From JAOUJD01 sp964353935 (GTDB lineage Bacteria > Pseudomonadota > Gammaproteobacteria > Burkholderiales > Burkholderiaceae_F): DNA of 8,663 nt. Where the stretch lies: contig CAYGXL010000114.1 in assembly GCA_964353935.1 (NCBI GenBank), positions 1 to 8,663 on the forward strand, given 5' to 3'. Below, in pieces: positions 1 through 6,037 of this stretch (positions within the stretch are counted from its first letter, which is position 1; the number at the start of each line of letters is the position of its first letter). The position numbers and the translations under genes are program-made. The notes under the pieces are model-generated. The model had not been told where the DNA came from, did no database searches, and was given only the letters and a program-made list of their open reading frames with translations.

Positions 1-100
1 TCCAGCTGGAGCCCTGGGCGTGCAGCGGCGCCGCCCAGGCGAGTCCGATGGTCGTCACGAGTGCGACGGCACGTCGCAGAGCGCGCTTGCAATTAGCCAT
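1..100 (-). CDS. Exported protein, N-terminal fragment (signal peptide only)
   Basis: Only the first 33 codons are in the window; the gene continues past the left edge. The translation begins MANCKRALRRAVALVTTIGL and goes on WAAPLHAQGSSW. This is a textbook Sec signal peptide: a basic n-region (K5, R6, R9, R10), a hydrophobic core at about residues 11-24, and a likely signal peptidase I site after L-H-A (residues 26-28). The start at position 100 is supported by an AGGAG sequence about 11 bases upstream on the minus strand (positions 112-117). It is transcribed divergently from the gene at 468. The mature protein is not visible, so its function cannot be called. A periplasmic or outer-membrane product is inferred from the signal peptide alone. 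Confidence 0.75.
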   Translation of the reverse strand, partial: MANCKRALRRAVALVTTIGLAWAAPLHAQGSSW

Positions 101-254
101 GGTGTCCGTCACTCCTGAGGCGCGGTACCCGTGCGGCCGAAGAACTCCTCGCTCCCGGGCGACGGCGTCGGCGCACCGCTGGCGCGCTGGCGAGTGAATA
201 GGCCGCAGCATTTGTTTGTCGACATGATCAAGCTTGGGGTCGGAAGCATTGTGC

Positions 255-270
255 GGTAAAGAAGTGTAAC
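255..270 (-). promoter_or_regulatory. Possible OmpR/PhoB-type direct-repeat operator
   Basis: The plus strand reads GGTAAAGAAGTGTAAC; the minus strand reads GTTACACTTCTTTACC. The half-site GTAA (TTAC on the minus strand) occurs at 256-259 and again at 266-269, exactly one helical turn (10 bases) apart. Winged-helix response regulators of the OmpR/PhoB family typically bind such tandem half-sites. It sits about 155 bases upstream of the minus-strand gene and about 200 bases upstream of the plus-strand gene. The assignment is inference; two 4-base half-sites can occur by chance. Confidence 0.3.
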
Positions 271-328
271 GCGACCCCGGCGAGTTGGTCCCGGGCCAGG
301 GTCAGGCGTCCAGGGCCCCTGCTGCAGA

Positions 329-341
329 GGCCTCGGAGGCC
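329..341. repeat. Short palindrome GGCCTC-G-GAGGCC
   Basis: Two perfect 6-base inverted arms are separated by a single G. As RNA it could only fold as a 4-base-pair hairpin with a 5-base loop, and no T-run follows, so an intrinsic terminator is unlikely. A protein-binding site or chance in GC-rich DNA are both possible. Confidence 0.3.
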
Positions 342-420
342 GCACCGTGACGTGCGCCTGCGCGGCCAAGTGCGCCGGGTCCGGCGCGCCGATTCATGTG
401 GACGTTCTTGCCTTTCGATC

Positions 421-429
421 TGGAATAAT
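421..429 (+). promoter_or_regulatory. Candidate extended -10 promoter for the gene at 468
   Basis: TGGAATAAT fits the extended -10 pattern TGnTATAAT with one mismatch in the hexamer. No good -35 hexamer lies at the right distance, which is tolerated by extended -10 promoters. Transcription would start near position 436 and give a leader of roughly 30 bases that includes the ribosome binding site at 454-460. Supported by pattern and position only. Confidence 0.3.
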
Positions 430-453
430 GCCCCGGCAGCAGACGGTGCCCGT

Positions 454-460
454 GAGGAGA
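454..460 (+). promoter_or_regulatory. Strong ribosome binding site that points to an ATT start
   Basis: GAGGAGA is a near-perfect anti-16S match. The only in-frame candidate start codon at the usual spacing is ATT at 468, seven bases downstream. An in-frame TGA at 453-455 overlaps this site, so translation cannot begin further upstream. The GTG at 501 has no ribosome binding site of its own. The site therefore decides the start of the next gene. Confidence 0.6.
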
Positions 461-467
461 CGACCAA

Positions 468-947
468 ATTTCCAGCGAAGAACTGCGTAACTATGCCACG
501 GTGATCGCGGCTCTCGTCGCGGTCCTCGTGTTCATCGTCAACACCTGGTCGCAGAACCGCAACCGCCGCATCGAGAATCTCTCGCGCTTCAATCAGGCTC
601 ACCAGCGTCTGTTTGCCGACAACGGCTATCTCGCGCGCAACCTCGCCGCCATCGAGAGCGGCAAGATGCAGCGCAACTCCAGCGACACCGAGTCCGAGGC
701 CCGCTTCCACCTGATGCTGCTGGAGATCGAGCGGCTTGCGGTGCTGGCCAACAACAAGGCGGTGCCCCGCTCGACACAGGTCTATCTGTTCGGCTCCTAC
801 GCGCCAACCCTGCTGGCGCTCTTGACCGAAGCGGAGCGCGAGAACATGTTCTGGGAACTGGCGCGCGCCTATCTCGAAGGCATCGCGCGCGATGCCGAGC
901 GCTACGCGAAGCTCTCCCGCAGCGAGCGGGCGCAGTTCTGGCGCTGA
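468..947 (+). CDS. Small membrane-anchored protein of unknown function (DUF4760-like)
   Basis: From the ATT at 468 the product is 159 residues; from the GTG at 501 it would be 148. Residues about 10-27 (YATVIAALVAVLVFIVNTW) form one N-terminal transmembrane helix. The rest is soluble, charged and mostly helical, with features such as FHLMLLEIERL, YLFGSYAP and FWELARAYL. The helix followed by a basic stretch (RNRR) suggests a C-terminal domain in the cytoplasm. The overall pattern resembles small DUF4760-type membrane proteins, but I could not confirm this. The start is chosen from the GAGGAGA site at 454-460; starting at GTG 501 would cut into the transmembrane helix and leaves no ribosome binding site. 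The patatin lipoprotein begins 47 bases after the stop, with no visible terminator between, so the two are probably co-transcribed. Confidence 0.75.
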   Translation: MSSEELRNYATVIAALVAVLVFIVNTWSQNRNRRIENLSRFNQAHQRLFADNGYLARNLAAIESGKMQRNSSDTESEARFHLMLLEIERLAVLANNKAVPRSTQVYLFGSYAPTLLALLTEAERENMFWELARAYLEGIARDAERYAKLSRSERAQFWR

Positions 948-994
948 GGGCACGTGCTCGGCGCACGACAAGAAGCACGAAGCGAGGAGACGGC

Positions 995-2200
995 ATGCTG
1001 CAACTGCTGAGGTTGCTGACGACGGTTCTGATCCTGGGCGGCTGTGCCGCGCTGGAACGCAATCCGGTCCCGCTGGCGGACGGCGCGCGCGCCACCATCC
1101 CCGGCATGCCGGACGTGCGCGCCTGGGCGGCCGCTCCGAGCGAAGCCATGGAGCGCGACTTCGCGCTGTCCTTCAGGCAGGAACGGCCAGGCACCTTCGT
1201 CCGGCGTGCCGACGGCCGCACCGTGTATCCGCAACTCGCGCTGTCGGGCGGCGGTCCGAATGGCGCCTTTGGCGCCGGCTTCCTGAAAGGCTGGACCGAA
1301 AGCGGTCAGCGCCCGGTGTTCAAGATCGTCACCGGCGTTTCCACCGGCGCGATGATGGCGCCCTTCGCGTTCCTCGGTTCTGCGTATGACGAACGCATCG
1401 AGCACTTCTACACGACCACGGCCACGCAGGACGTGTTCTCGATGCCGCGTTCGCTGCTGCTGCAGGTGCTGCGCGGCGAAGCCGTGGTGGACTCCGCGCC
1501 GCTGGCAGCGCTGATCGCCAGCGACCTGGACATGGCTCTGCTGCAGCGGATCGCGGCGGCGCACGCCGAAGGGCGGCGGCTGTACGTCGGCACGGTCGAC
1601 CTCGACGCACAGCGCTTCGTCGTATGGAACATGGGCCTGATCGCCCAGGCCGGCACGCCGCAGGCACTGCAGCTGTTCCGCGACGTCGTGCTGGCATCGG
1701 CCTCGGTGCCGCTTGCAGTTCAGCCGGTGTTCTTCGAGGTGGACGTCGACGGGCGGCGCTATGACGAAATGCACGTCGATGGCGCGGTCGGCTTGCGTGT
1801 GTTCTACAACGGCGGCCTGTTCCGGACGTCCGTGGTGCGCCAGCGCGCGATCGAGCAGAGCACCTACGAGGACGTGTACATCATCCACAATGGCCAGTTG
1901 TCGCCGCAGGCCGAGCACACCGACCGCACCCTGCGCGCCATTGCCAACCGGACACTGCGCGCGCTGTCCCTGGGTGCGACGGCCGGCGACCTGTTCCGCA
2001 TCTATCTCCAGACCGGCGCCGAGGATGCAGGCTTCCACTGGGTGACGATGCCCGATGGCGTGGAACTGCGTGGCGACGAGTTGTTCGATCCGCTCAAGAT
2101 GCGCGAGCTGTTCGCGCTGGGTTACGAGATGGCGCGCCAGGGTCCGCGCTGGCAAACCCAGCCGCCGGGCTACGCGCGCGTCCTTGGTGGCAACCGGTAG
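995..2200 (+). CDS. Patatin-like phospholipase lipoprotein
   Basis: A 401-residue protein. Patatin-like enzymes are serine acyl hydrolases that cleave fatty acids from phospholipids using a Ser-Asp dyad. All expected parts are present: the oxyanion-hole loop LSGGGPNGAFGAG (about residues 83-95), the nucleophile elbow G-V-S-T-G with Ser116, and the catalytic Asp262 in the D-G-A motif (residues 262-264). The N-terminus is a lipoprotein signal, with the lipobox L-G-G-C and Cys17 as the lipidated residue, so the enzyme should be anchored in the inner or outer membrane facing the periplasm. Residue 18 is Ala, not Asp, so the classical Lol-avoidance signal is absent, which favours the outer membrane. 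The start at 995 is supported by GAGGAG at 984-989. It follows the small membrane protein by 47 bases. Lipase activity is inferred from intact motifs; the natural substrate is unknown. Confidence 0.93.
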   Translation: MLQLLRLLTTVLILGGCAALERNPVPLADGARATIPGMPDVRAWAAAPSEAMERDFALSFRQERPGTFVRRADGRTVYPQLALSGGGPNGAFGAGFLKGWTESGQRPVFKIVTGVSTGAMMAPFAFLGSAYDERIEHFYTTTATQDVFSMPRSLLLQVLRGEAVVDSAPLAALIASDLDMALLQRIAAAHAEGRRLYVGTVDLDAQRFVVWNMGLIAQAGTPQALQLFRDVVLASASVPLAVQPVFFEVDVDGRRYDEMHVDGAVGLRVFYNGGLFRTSVVRQRAIEQSTYEDVYIIHNGQLSPQAEHTDRTLRAIANRTLRALSLGATAGDLFRIYLQTGAEDAGFHWVTMPDGVELRGDELFDPLKMRELFALGYEMARQGPRWQTQPPGYARVLGGNR

Positions 2201-2477
2201 CGCGCAGTCGCCGGCACGTTGGGCTGCCGGTCGATCGATCTCGATTCCCTTCGTCCGCTGCGGCATCGCGCGCCCGCTTCGAGGCGGCGCTGGAACACGT
2301 GGCGCTGCACGAAGGGCTGACCCTGCCGCCGTGACCGCGTCGATGACGGAAAGCCGCCTCGAACCCTCGATGAGCAACCACCGCCCTCACGAAGTCGGGC
2401 ACCGCTTTGCGGTGCGCCGCGCCTGGCGGACCCGCGAGCTGTCGGTCAGCTACATCGCCAGCTTCGATATACCCTCC
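2201..2477. other. Intergenic gap, possible fragment of a lost gene
   Basis: No supported gene is seen. A plus-strand frame ending at the TGA at 2332-2334 has protein-like composition over its last 20 residues or so (ARFEAALEHVALHEGLTLPP), but it has no start or ribosome binding site and I do not recognise it. The frame of the following SOUL gene is open upstream through this whole region, but those residues precede a clear signal peptide and are not part of it. A short hairpin lies at 2211-2230. Confidence 0.45.
2211..2230 (+). terminator. Hairpin just after the patatin gene, possible weak terminator
   Basis: CCGGCA at 2211-2216 and TGCCGG at 2225-2230 form a perfect 6-base-pair stem with an 8-base loop, starting 10 bases after the patatin stop codon. 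No T-run follows, so it does not fit the classical intrinsic terminator; it could instead protect the 3' end of the messenger RNA. Confidence 0.3.
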
Positions 2478-3107
2478 ATGAACCTCGACCTGCCTGCCAC
2501 CATGCTGCGCCTCCTGCTGTTGTTCACACTCGCCGCCCTGCCCCTCTGGAGCCACGCCATCGAAGAGCCCGACTACGAAGTCATTCGCAAAATCGACGAC
2601 GTGGAGTTGCGCCAGTACGCGCCCTACGTCGTGGCCGAGGTGGTCCTGAATGCCACGGCCGAAGAAGCGGGCAGCCAGGCCTTCCCGATCCTGGCGGGCT
2701 ACATCTTCGGCAAGAACAAGGGCGACAAGAAGTTCGCGATGACCGCCCCCGTCACCCAGTCTGCCGCGCCCGTGAAGATGGAGATGACCGCACCGGTGAC
2801 GCAGGCCGCCGTGGCGGGCGGCACGCGGGTGCAGTTCGTCCTGCCCAAGGGCGTGACGCTGGCATCCGCCCCGGAGCCGCTGGACCCTCGTGTGCAGCTG
2901 CGCCTCGTCCCGGCCAGCCAGTGGGCGGCCATCCGGTACTCGGGGACCTGGTCGCAGTCCAACTACGAGGAGCACCTCGCGCTGTTGAAGGCTGCGCTCG
3001 ACAAGGCGGGCGTGGCCACGCAAGGCGAGCCCGTGCTGGCGCGCTACAACCCGCCGTTCACGCCGTGGTTCATGCGGCGCAACGAGATCTGGCTGGCCTT
3101 GCGCTGA
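2478..3107 (+). CDS. SOUL-family haem-binding protein, periplasmic
   Basis: The product is 209 residues from ATG 2478, or 201 from the in-frame ATG 2502; neither start has a clear ribosome binding site. From 2502 the protein opens with a Sec signal peptide (MLRLLLLFTLAALPLWSHA) with likely cleavage after S-H-A. The rest matches the SOUL family along its full length: EVIRKIDDVELRQYAPYVVAEV near residues 26-47 (numbered from 2502), KFAMTAPV at 77-84, MEMTAPV at 93-99, and the terminal block ARYNPPFTPWFMRRNEIWL. The two MTAPVTQ segments are a normal family feature. SOUL proteins bind haem or other tetrapyrroles; the bacterial role is not well defined. The epimerase-SRPBCC gene starts 72 bases downstream on the same strand and may share its transcript. 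Confidence 0.92.
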   Translation: MNLDLPATMLRLLLLFTLAALPLWSHAIEEPDYEVIRKIDDVELRQYAPYVVAEVVLNATAEEAGSQAFPILAGYIFGKNKGDKKFAMTAPVTQSAAPVKMEMTAPVTQAAVAGGTRVQFVLPKGVTLASAPEPLDPRVQLRLVPASQWAAIRYSGTWSQSNYEEHLALLKAALDKAGVATQGEPVLARYNPPFTPWFMRRNEIWLALR

Positions 3108-3179
3108 CGGCGATCGCTTGGCAGGGCGCCACGCCCACGCACCTTCGTGCGACCGGATCGACCCCATGGAAACCACAGC

Positions 3180-4553
3180 ATGCGCATCCTGATGACCGGC
3201 GCCACCGGCCTGATCGGCCGTGAGTTGGGCAAGGCGCTCGCGGCCCGCGGCGACACGCTCGTCTGCCTCGTGCGCGACGTGAGCGCGGCGCGGCGGCGGC
3301 TGCCCTTCCCCGCCGTGCGCCATGCCTGGGACCACACCCGCCCGGTGCCTGCCGAAGCCCTGCGCGAGGTCGATGCCGTCGTGAACCTGGCGGGCGAACC
3401 CGTCGCCGACACGCGCTGGACGACGGCCAGGAAGGCGCTGATCCGCGACTCGCGCGTCCACGGCACGCGACAACTGGTGCGGGCCGTGCAGGAACACGGC
3501 GCAAGCGTGGCGACGTTCGTGCAAGGTTCGGCCATCGGCTGCTACGGCGACCGCGGCGACGAACGACTCACGGCTGCCAGTCCAAAGGGCACCGGCTTCC
3601 TGGCCGATGTGGTGCAGGCCTGGGAGGCCGAGCTTCGACCGCTGGCCGAGCAGCGGCCGCAATTGCGCGTGCCGGTCGTGCGCACGGGCATCGTGCTGGC
3701 GCGCGAGGGCGGAGCGCTGGCCGAGATGCTCCCGATGTTCAGGCTCGCGGCGGCCGGTCGGCTCGGCACCGGCCGGCAGTGGATGAGCTGGATCCACCTC
3801 GACGACATCGTCAGCCTGTTCCTGCACGCGCTGGACGCCGCGCCGTCCGGCATCCTCGAGGGCGTGGCGCCGCAGCCGGCCACCAACCAGCAATTCACGA
3901 CGGCGCTGTGCCGGTCGCTGGGAGTGATCGAGAACCTGCCGGCGCCTTCATTGGCGATCCAGGCCCTGTTCGGCGAGCGAGCCGCCATCGTGCTCGGCAG
4001 CACGCGCCTGGAGCCGCTGGCCACGCAGGCGTCGGGCTTTCGATTCCGCTTCGAGGCGGTCGAGCAGGCGCTCGACGACCTGCTCGCGCCCCTGCGTGGC
4101 GGCGTCCGCATGCGAGTGTGGGAGCAGTGGCTGCCGCACGCCGCGCAGGACATCTGGCCGTTCTTCTGCGATGCCAACAACCTCGAGGACATCACGCCCC
4201 CGTTCCTCTCCTTCCGCGTGCTCGGCCAGTCGACGCCGGCGATCGGCACCGGCACGCTGATCGACTACCGGCTCAAGCTCAACGGGATCCCGATCCGCTG
4301 GCAGACCCGCATCGACACCTGGGATCCGCCGCGCCGTTTCATCGACCTGCAGGCGAAGGGGCCGTACTCGCTGTGGCACCACACGCACGACTTCATCCCG
4401 ATGGGAACCGGCACGATGATGCGCGACACGCTTCGCTACCGCCTGCCTGCGGGCTGGCTCGGCGCACTGGCCGGCGGCGGCAAGGTGGCCAGCGATGTCG
4501 AGCGCATCTTCGACTACCGCTCGCGCAAGATCGACGAACGGTTCAGCGCCTGA
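3180..4553 (+). CDS. TIGR01777-type NAD(P)-binding epimerase fused to an SRPBCC domain
   Basis: A 457-residue two-part protein. Residues 1 to about 225 are an extended short-chain dehydrogenase/epimerase fold starting with the cofactor-binding G-A-T-G-L-I-G (residues 7-13); further family signatures are VVNLAGEPV (68-76), SAIGCYGDRGDE (117-128), VVRTGIVL (166-173) and WMSWIHLDDI (201-210). Residues about 255-304 (PSLAIQALFGERAAIVLGST onward) are the small C-terminal domain typical of the family (DUF1731). Residues about 310-457 form an SRPBCC (START-like) ligand-binding domain, with a new beta start at MRVWEQWLP and the ITPPFLSFRVL segment. Family members such as E. coli YfcH are about 300 residues, so this is a fusion. 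No signal peptide is present, so it is cytoplasmic. ATG 3180 is chosen because the fold begins directly there; upstream codons from GTG 3147 look non-coding and the ribosome binding site is weak. The substrate is unknown; the SRPBCC domain suggests a hydrophobic one. Confidence 0.92.
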   Translation: MRILMTGATGLIGRELGKALAARGDTLVCLVRDVSAARRRLPFPAVRHAWDHTRPVPAEALREVDAVVNLAGEPVADTRWTTARKALIRDSRVHGTRQLVRAVQEHGASVATFVQGSAIGCYGDRGDERLTAASPKGTGFLADVVQAWEAELRPLAEQRPQLRVPVVRTGIVLAREGGALAEMLPMFRLAAAGRLGTGRQWMSWIHLDDIVSLFLHALDAAPSGILEGVAPQPATNQQFTTALCRSLGVIENLPAPSLAIQALFGERAAIVLGSTRLEPLATQASGFRFRFEAVEQALDDLLAPLRGGVRMRVWEQWLPHAAQDIWPFFCDANNLEDITPPFLSFRVLGQSTPAIGTGTLIDYRLKLNGIPIRWQTRIDTWDPPRRFIDLQAKGPYSLWHHTHDFIPMGTGTMMRDTLRYRLPAGWLGALAGGGKVASDVERIFDYRSRKIDERFSA

Positions 4554-4600
4554 GGCCTGTGGGTCACGCGGGCCCGACCGCTTCAAGTTCAGTTCAACAC

Positions 4601-4631
4601 GGCTGGCCGCCTGTGCGTTCCTTGGCCGGCC
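4601..4631. terminator. Inverted repeat between convergent genes, possible terminator
   Basis: GGCTGGCC at 4601-4608 and GGCCGGCC at 4624-4631 can pair over 8 bases with one G-T wobble, around a 15-base loop. It lies between the epimerase stop codon (4553) and the 3' end of the minus-strand kinase remnant (4642), where a bidirectional terminator would be expected. No T-run is seen on either side. Confidence 0.25.
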
Positions 4632-4641
4632 GGCAGAACAC

Positions 4642-5053
4642 CTAACCGAACGGCGACTCATTCCACAGCCATGCGGCGCGCCTGACGCCGCTCGAGTCGC
4701 CGTGAGCGTGCTTCCTGAGTCGGGTGGCAACGTGATCGGAGAAGACCTGCGCCGCCCAGAGCCGCGGCACGGTCTCGTACAAGCGGTCAATGTTCGAGAC
4801 GCCACCGCCCAGGACGATCACGTCAGGGTCGAGCACGTTGATCACGCCGGCCACAGCGCGCGCGAGGCACGACTCGAACCGGGCGATGGCTGCCTCGTTC
4901 GACGCCCCGCCCTCTCGAGCCAGGGCCGGCTCCGCACAAGTACGTCTCGATGCATCCCGATCGGCCACAGTAGCGGGGACTTAACAGCAGATCGTCGCCG
5001 ACTGGCAGGGGCAATGGATTCTGACCCCACTCCCCAGCGATCATATTCGGTCC
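4642..5053 (-). pseudogene. Decayed ROK-family sugar kinase (fructokinase-type) remnant
   Basis: Two minus-strand frames together give the C-terminal half of a ROK kinase. The upstream frame (about 5053 to 4930) encodes GPNMIAGEWGQNPLPLPVGD and then YCGRSGCIETYLCGAG, the zinc-motif region. The sequence then shifts frame, and the second frame (about 4925 to 4642) encodes ARFESCLARAVAGVINVLDP, followed by DVIVLGGGVSN and HGDSSGVRRAAWLW, which closely match the C-terminus of E. coli fructokinase Mak. The N-terminal half, with the D-x-G-G-T phosphate site and the catalytic aspartate, is missing. About 20 codons also appear to be missing at the frame junction compared with Mak (from memory). Two of the four zinc ligands are changed: His to Gln in E-W-G-H-N-P, and the first Cys of C-x-C-G to Arg. 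It cannot encode a working kinase. It is antiparallel to both neighbours and looks like a deletion or insertion scar. Confidence 0.85.
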
Positions 5054-5137
5054 CTCGAGTCCCCAAGACTGACGCAAGTATGGGTCATCCGTCCCAAATA
5101 CATTCAAATTCAGCATGTTTTGGGTTACTTTTCCCAT
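5054..5137. promoter_or_regulatory. Upstream region of the DUF6502 gene, with possible leaderless promoter
   Basis: This stretch is AT-richer than its surroundings. TTCAAA at 5103-5108 and TACTTT at 5126-5131 are spaced 17 bases apart, a weak but properly spaced sigma-70-like pair (4 of 6 and 3 of 6 matches). Transcription would begin at about 5138, the A of the ATG of the next gene, which itself has no ribosome binding site. The messenger may therefore be leaderless. It also marks the broken 5' boundary of the kinase remnant. Confidence 0.3.
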
Positions 5138-6037
5138 ATGGACATTGCGACTGCTCGACTGTCGACGGCACTCAGCGACGCCGTATTGCGTGTGCTGCGT
5201 GCGCTGGTCCGGGTGCTGGTCAGGCACGGCATGGCACTGCCCGCCTTCGTCGAACTTGCCAAGCGCGCCTATGTCGACGTGGCACTCAACGACTTCGCGA
5301 TCCCCGGCCGCAAACCGTCGGTGTCACGCGCCGCACTTCTGTCCGGGCTCACCCGCAAGGAAGTGCAGCGCCTGGTCGAAGGCCAAGGACACGCTGCGGG
5401 CGGTGCGGCCGCACTGCCCGAGAGCCGCGCCGCCCGCGTCGTCGCTGGCTGGGTGCGCGATGCCGACTTCCACGGTCCCGACGGCGATCCGCTGCCGCTG
5501 CGCTTCGACGGTGCCGAGCCGACCTTCTCGAAGCTGGTCCGCCGCCACAGCGGCGATGTGCCGCCGCGCGCGGTGCTGGATGAACTTCTACGCGTCGGCA
5601 CCGTCGAGCGCGGTGACGACGGCGTTCTCCACCTCCTGACGCGCGTCTACATCCCGCGCGCGAGCGACGCCGCCAAGCTCGGCATCCTTGCAGTCGACGT
5701 GCCCTACCTGATCGGCACGATCGACCACAACCTTCAGGGACTCGAGCCCAGTCGCTTCCAGCGCAAGGTGATGTACGACAACCTGCCGTCGGAAGCGATG
5801 GACGAGTTCCGTGCCGTCTCGTCCCGCCACGCGCAGGAACTGATCGAACTGCTCGACCGCTGGCTTGCGAACCATGACCGGGATGCCAACCCGGCGGTGA
5901 CTGGTAGCGGCCGCATGCGCGCTGGCGTCGGCATATTCAGCTTCGAAGAACTCATTGAATCGCCAGCCGAGCGCACGCCGGCTGCGCGAGCCGCGCGTCG
6001 TCGCACGCGAGCGTCTCGACAGGGAGAAAACAAATGA
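5138..6037 (+). CDS. DUF6502 family protein
   Basis: A 299-residue protein with no signal peptide or transmembrane helix, so cytoplasmic. Length and character match DUF6502 proteins, which in betaproteobacteria are commonly found beside a DUF5666 gene (family knowledge). Residues about 31-81 look like a helix-turn-helix or winged-helix unit: GMALPAFVELAKRAYVDVAL, then KPSVSRAALLSGLTRKEVQRLV. The middle includes FSKLVRRHSGDVPPRAVLDE and VLHLLTRVYIPR, the latter resembling a beta wing. The C-terminus (about 276-299) is rich in Arg and Ala and probably disordered. DNA binding is inferred from this pattern. ATG 5138 is preferred; an in-frame TTG at 5120 is the alternative, and neither has a good ribosome binding site. 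Its TGA overlaps the start of the DUF5666 gene (ATGA at 6034-6037), so the two are translationally coupled. Confidence 0.82.
   Translation: MDIATARLSTALSDAVLRVLRALVRVLVRHGMALPAFVELAKRAYVDVALNDFAIPGRKPSVSRAALLSGLTRKEVQRLVEGQGHAAGGAAALPESRAARVVAGWVRDADFHGPDGDPLPLRFDGAEPTFSKLVRRHSGDVPPRAVLDELLRVGTVERGDDGVLHLLTRVYIPRASDAAKLGILAVDVPYLIGTIDHNLQGLEPSRFQRKVMYDNLPSEAMDEFRAVSSRHAQELIELLDRWLANHDRDANPAVTGSGRMRAGVGIFSFEELIESPAERTPAARAARRRTRASRQGENK
6021..6026 (+). promoter_or_regulatory. Ribosome binding site inside the end of the DUF6502 gene
   Basis: AGGGAG lies 7 bases before the ATG at 6034 and inside the coding sequence of the preceding gene. Together with the 4-base ATGA overlap it indicates coupled translation and fixes the DUF5666 start. 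Confidence 0.7.

Larger units (their letters stand above)
101..467. other. Divergent intergenic region, about 370 bases
   Basis: No convincing gene lies here. The open frames on both strands have unnatural composition (runs of Arg, Pro and Gly) and no ribosome binding site. The region separates two divergently transcribed genes and should hold both promoters. Visible elements are a GTAA direct repeat at 256-269, a GGCCTC-G-GAGGCC palindrome at 329-341, and an extended -10-like element at 421-429. Positions 205-270 are richer in A and T than the surroundings, as is common for promoter DNA. Confidence 0.6.

Noticed and set aside
219..236. Run of restriction-like sites GTCGAC, TGATCA and AAGCTT resembling a cloning polylinker
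   Set aside because: The sites are not contiguous as in vector polylinkers, and the flanking sequence continues naturally between two divergent genes; best explained by chance.
109..369. Minus-strand open frame (86 codons) in the divergent intergenic region
   Set aside because: It is rich in Pro, Gly and Arg, has no ribosome binding site or homology, and its end overlaps the upstream region of the signal-peptide gene at 100.
902..2377. Long minus-strand open frame (491 codons) opposite the patatin gene
   Set aside because: It is antisense to an intact patatin gene with all motifs. Its own translation is Arg/Ala/His/Gln-rich with no domain, and long antisense frames are expected from GC3 bias.
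2735..2806. Repeated MTAPVTQ-coding segments in the SOUL gene, first read as a possible duplication event
   Set aside because: Two MTAPV segments are a normal conserved feature of SOUL-family proteins.
2094..3893. Long minus-strand open frame (599 codons) spanning the SOUL and epimerase genes
   Set aside because: It crosses two well-supported plus-strand genes and the gap between them, has low-complexity His/Arg/Gly composition and no recognisable family.
4495..5583. Plus-strand open frame (362 codons) over the end of the epimerase, the kinase remnant and the DUF6502 start
   Set aside because: It overlaps two real genes in another frame and is the antisense of the ROK remnant. No motif or ribosome binding site supports it.
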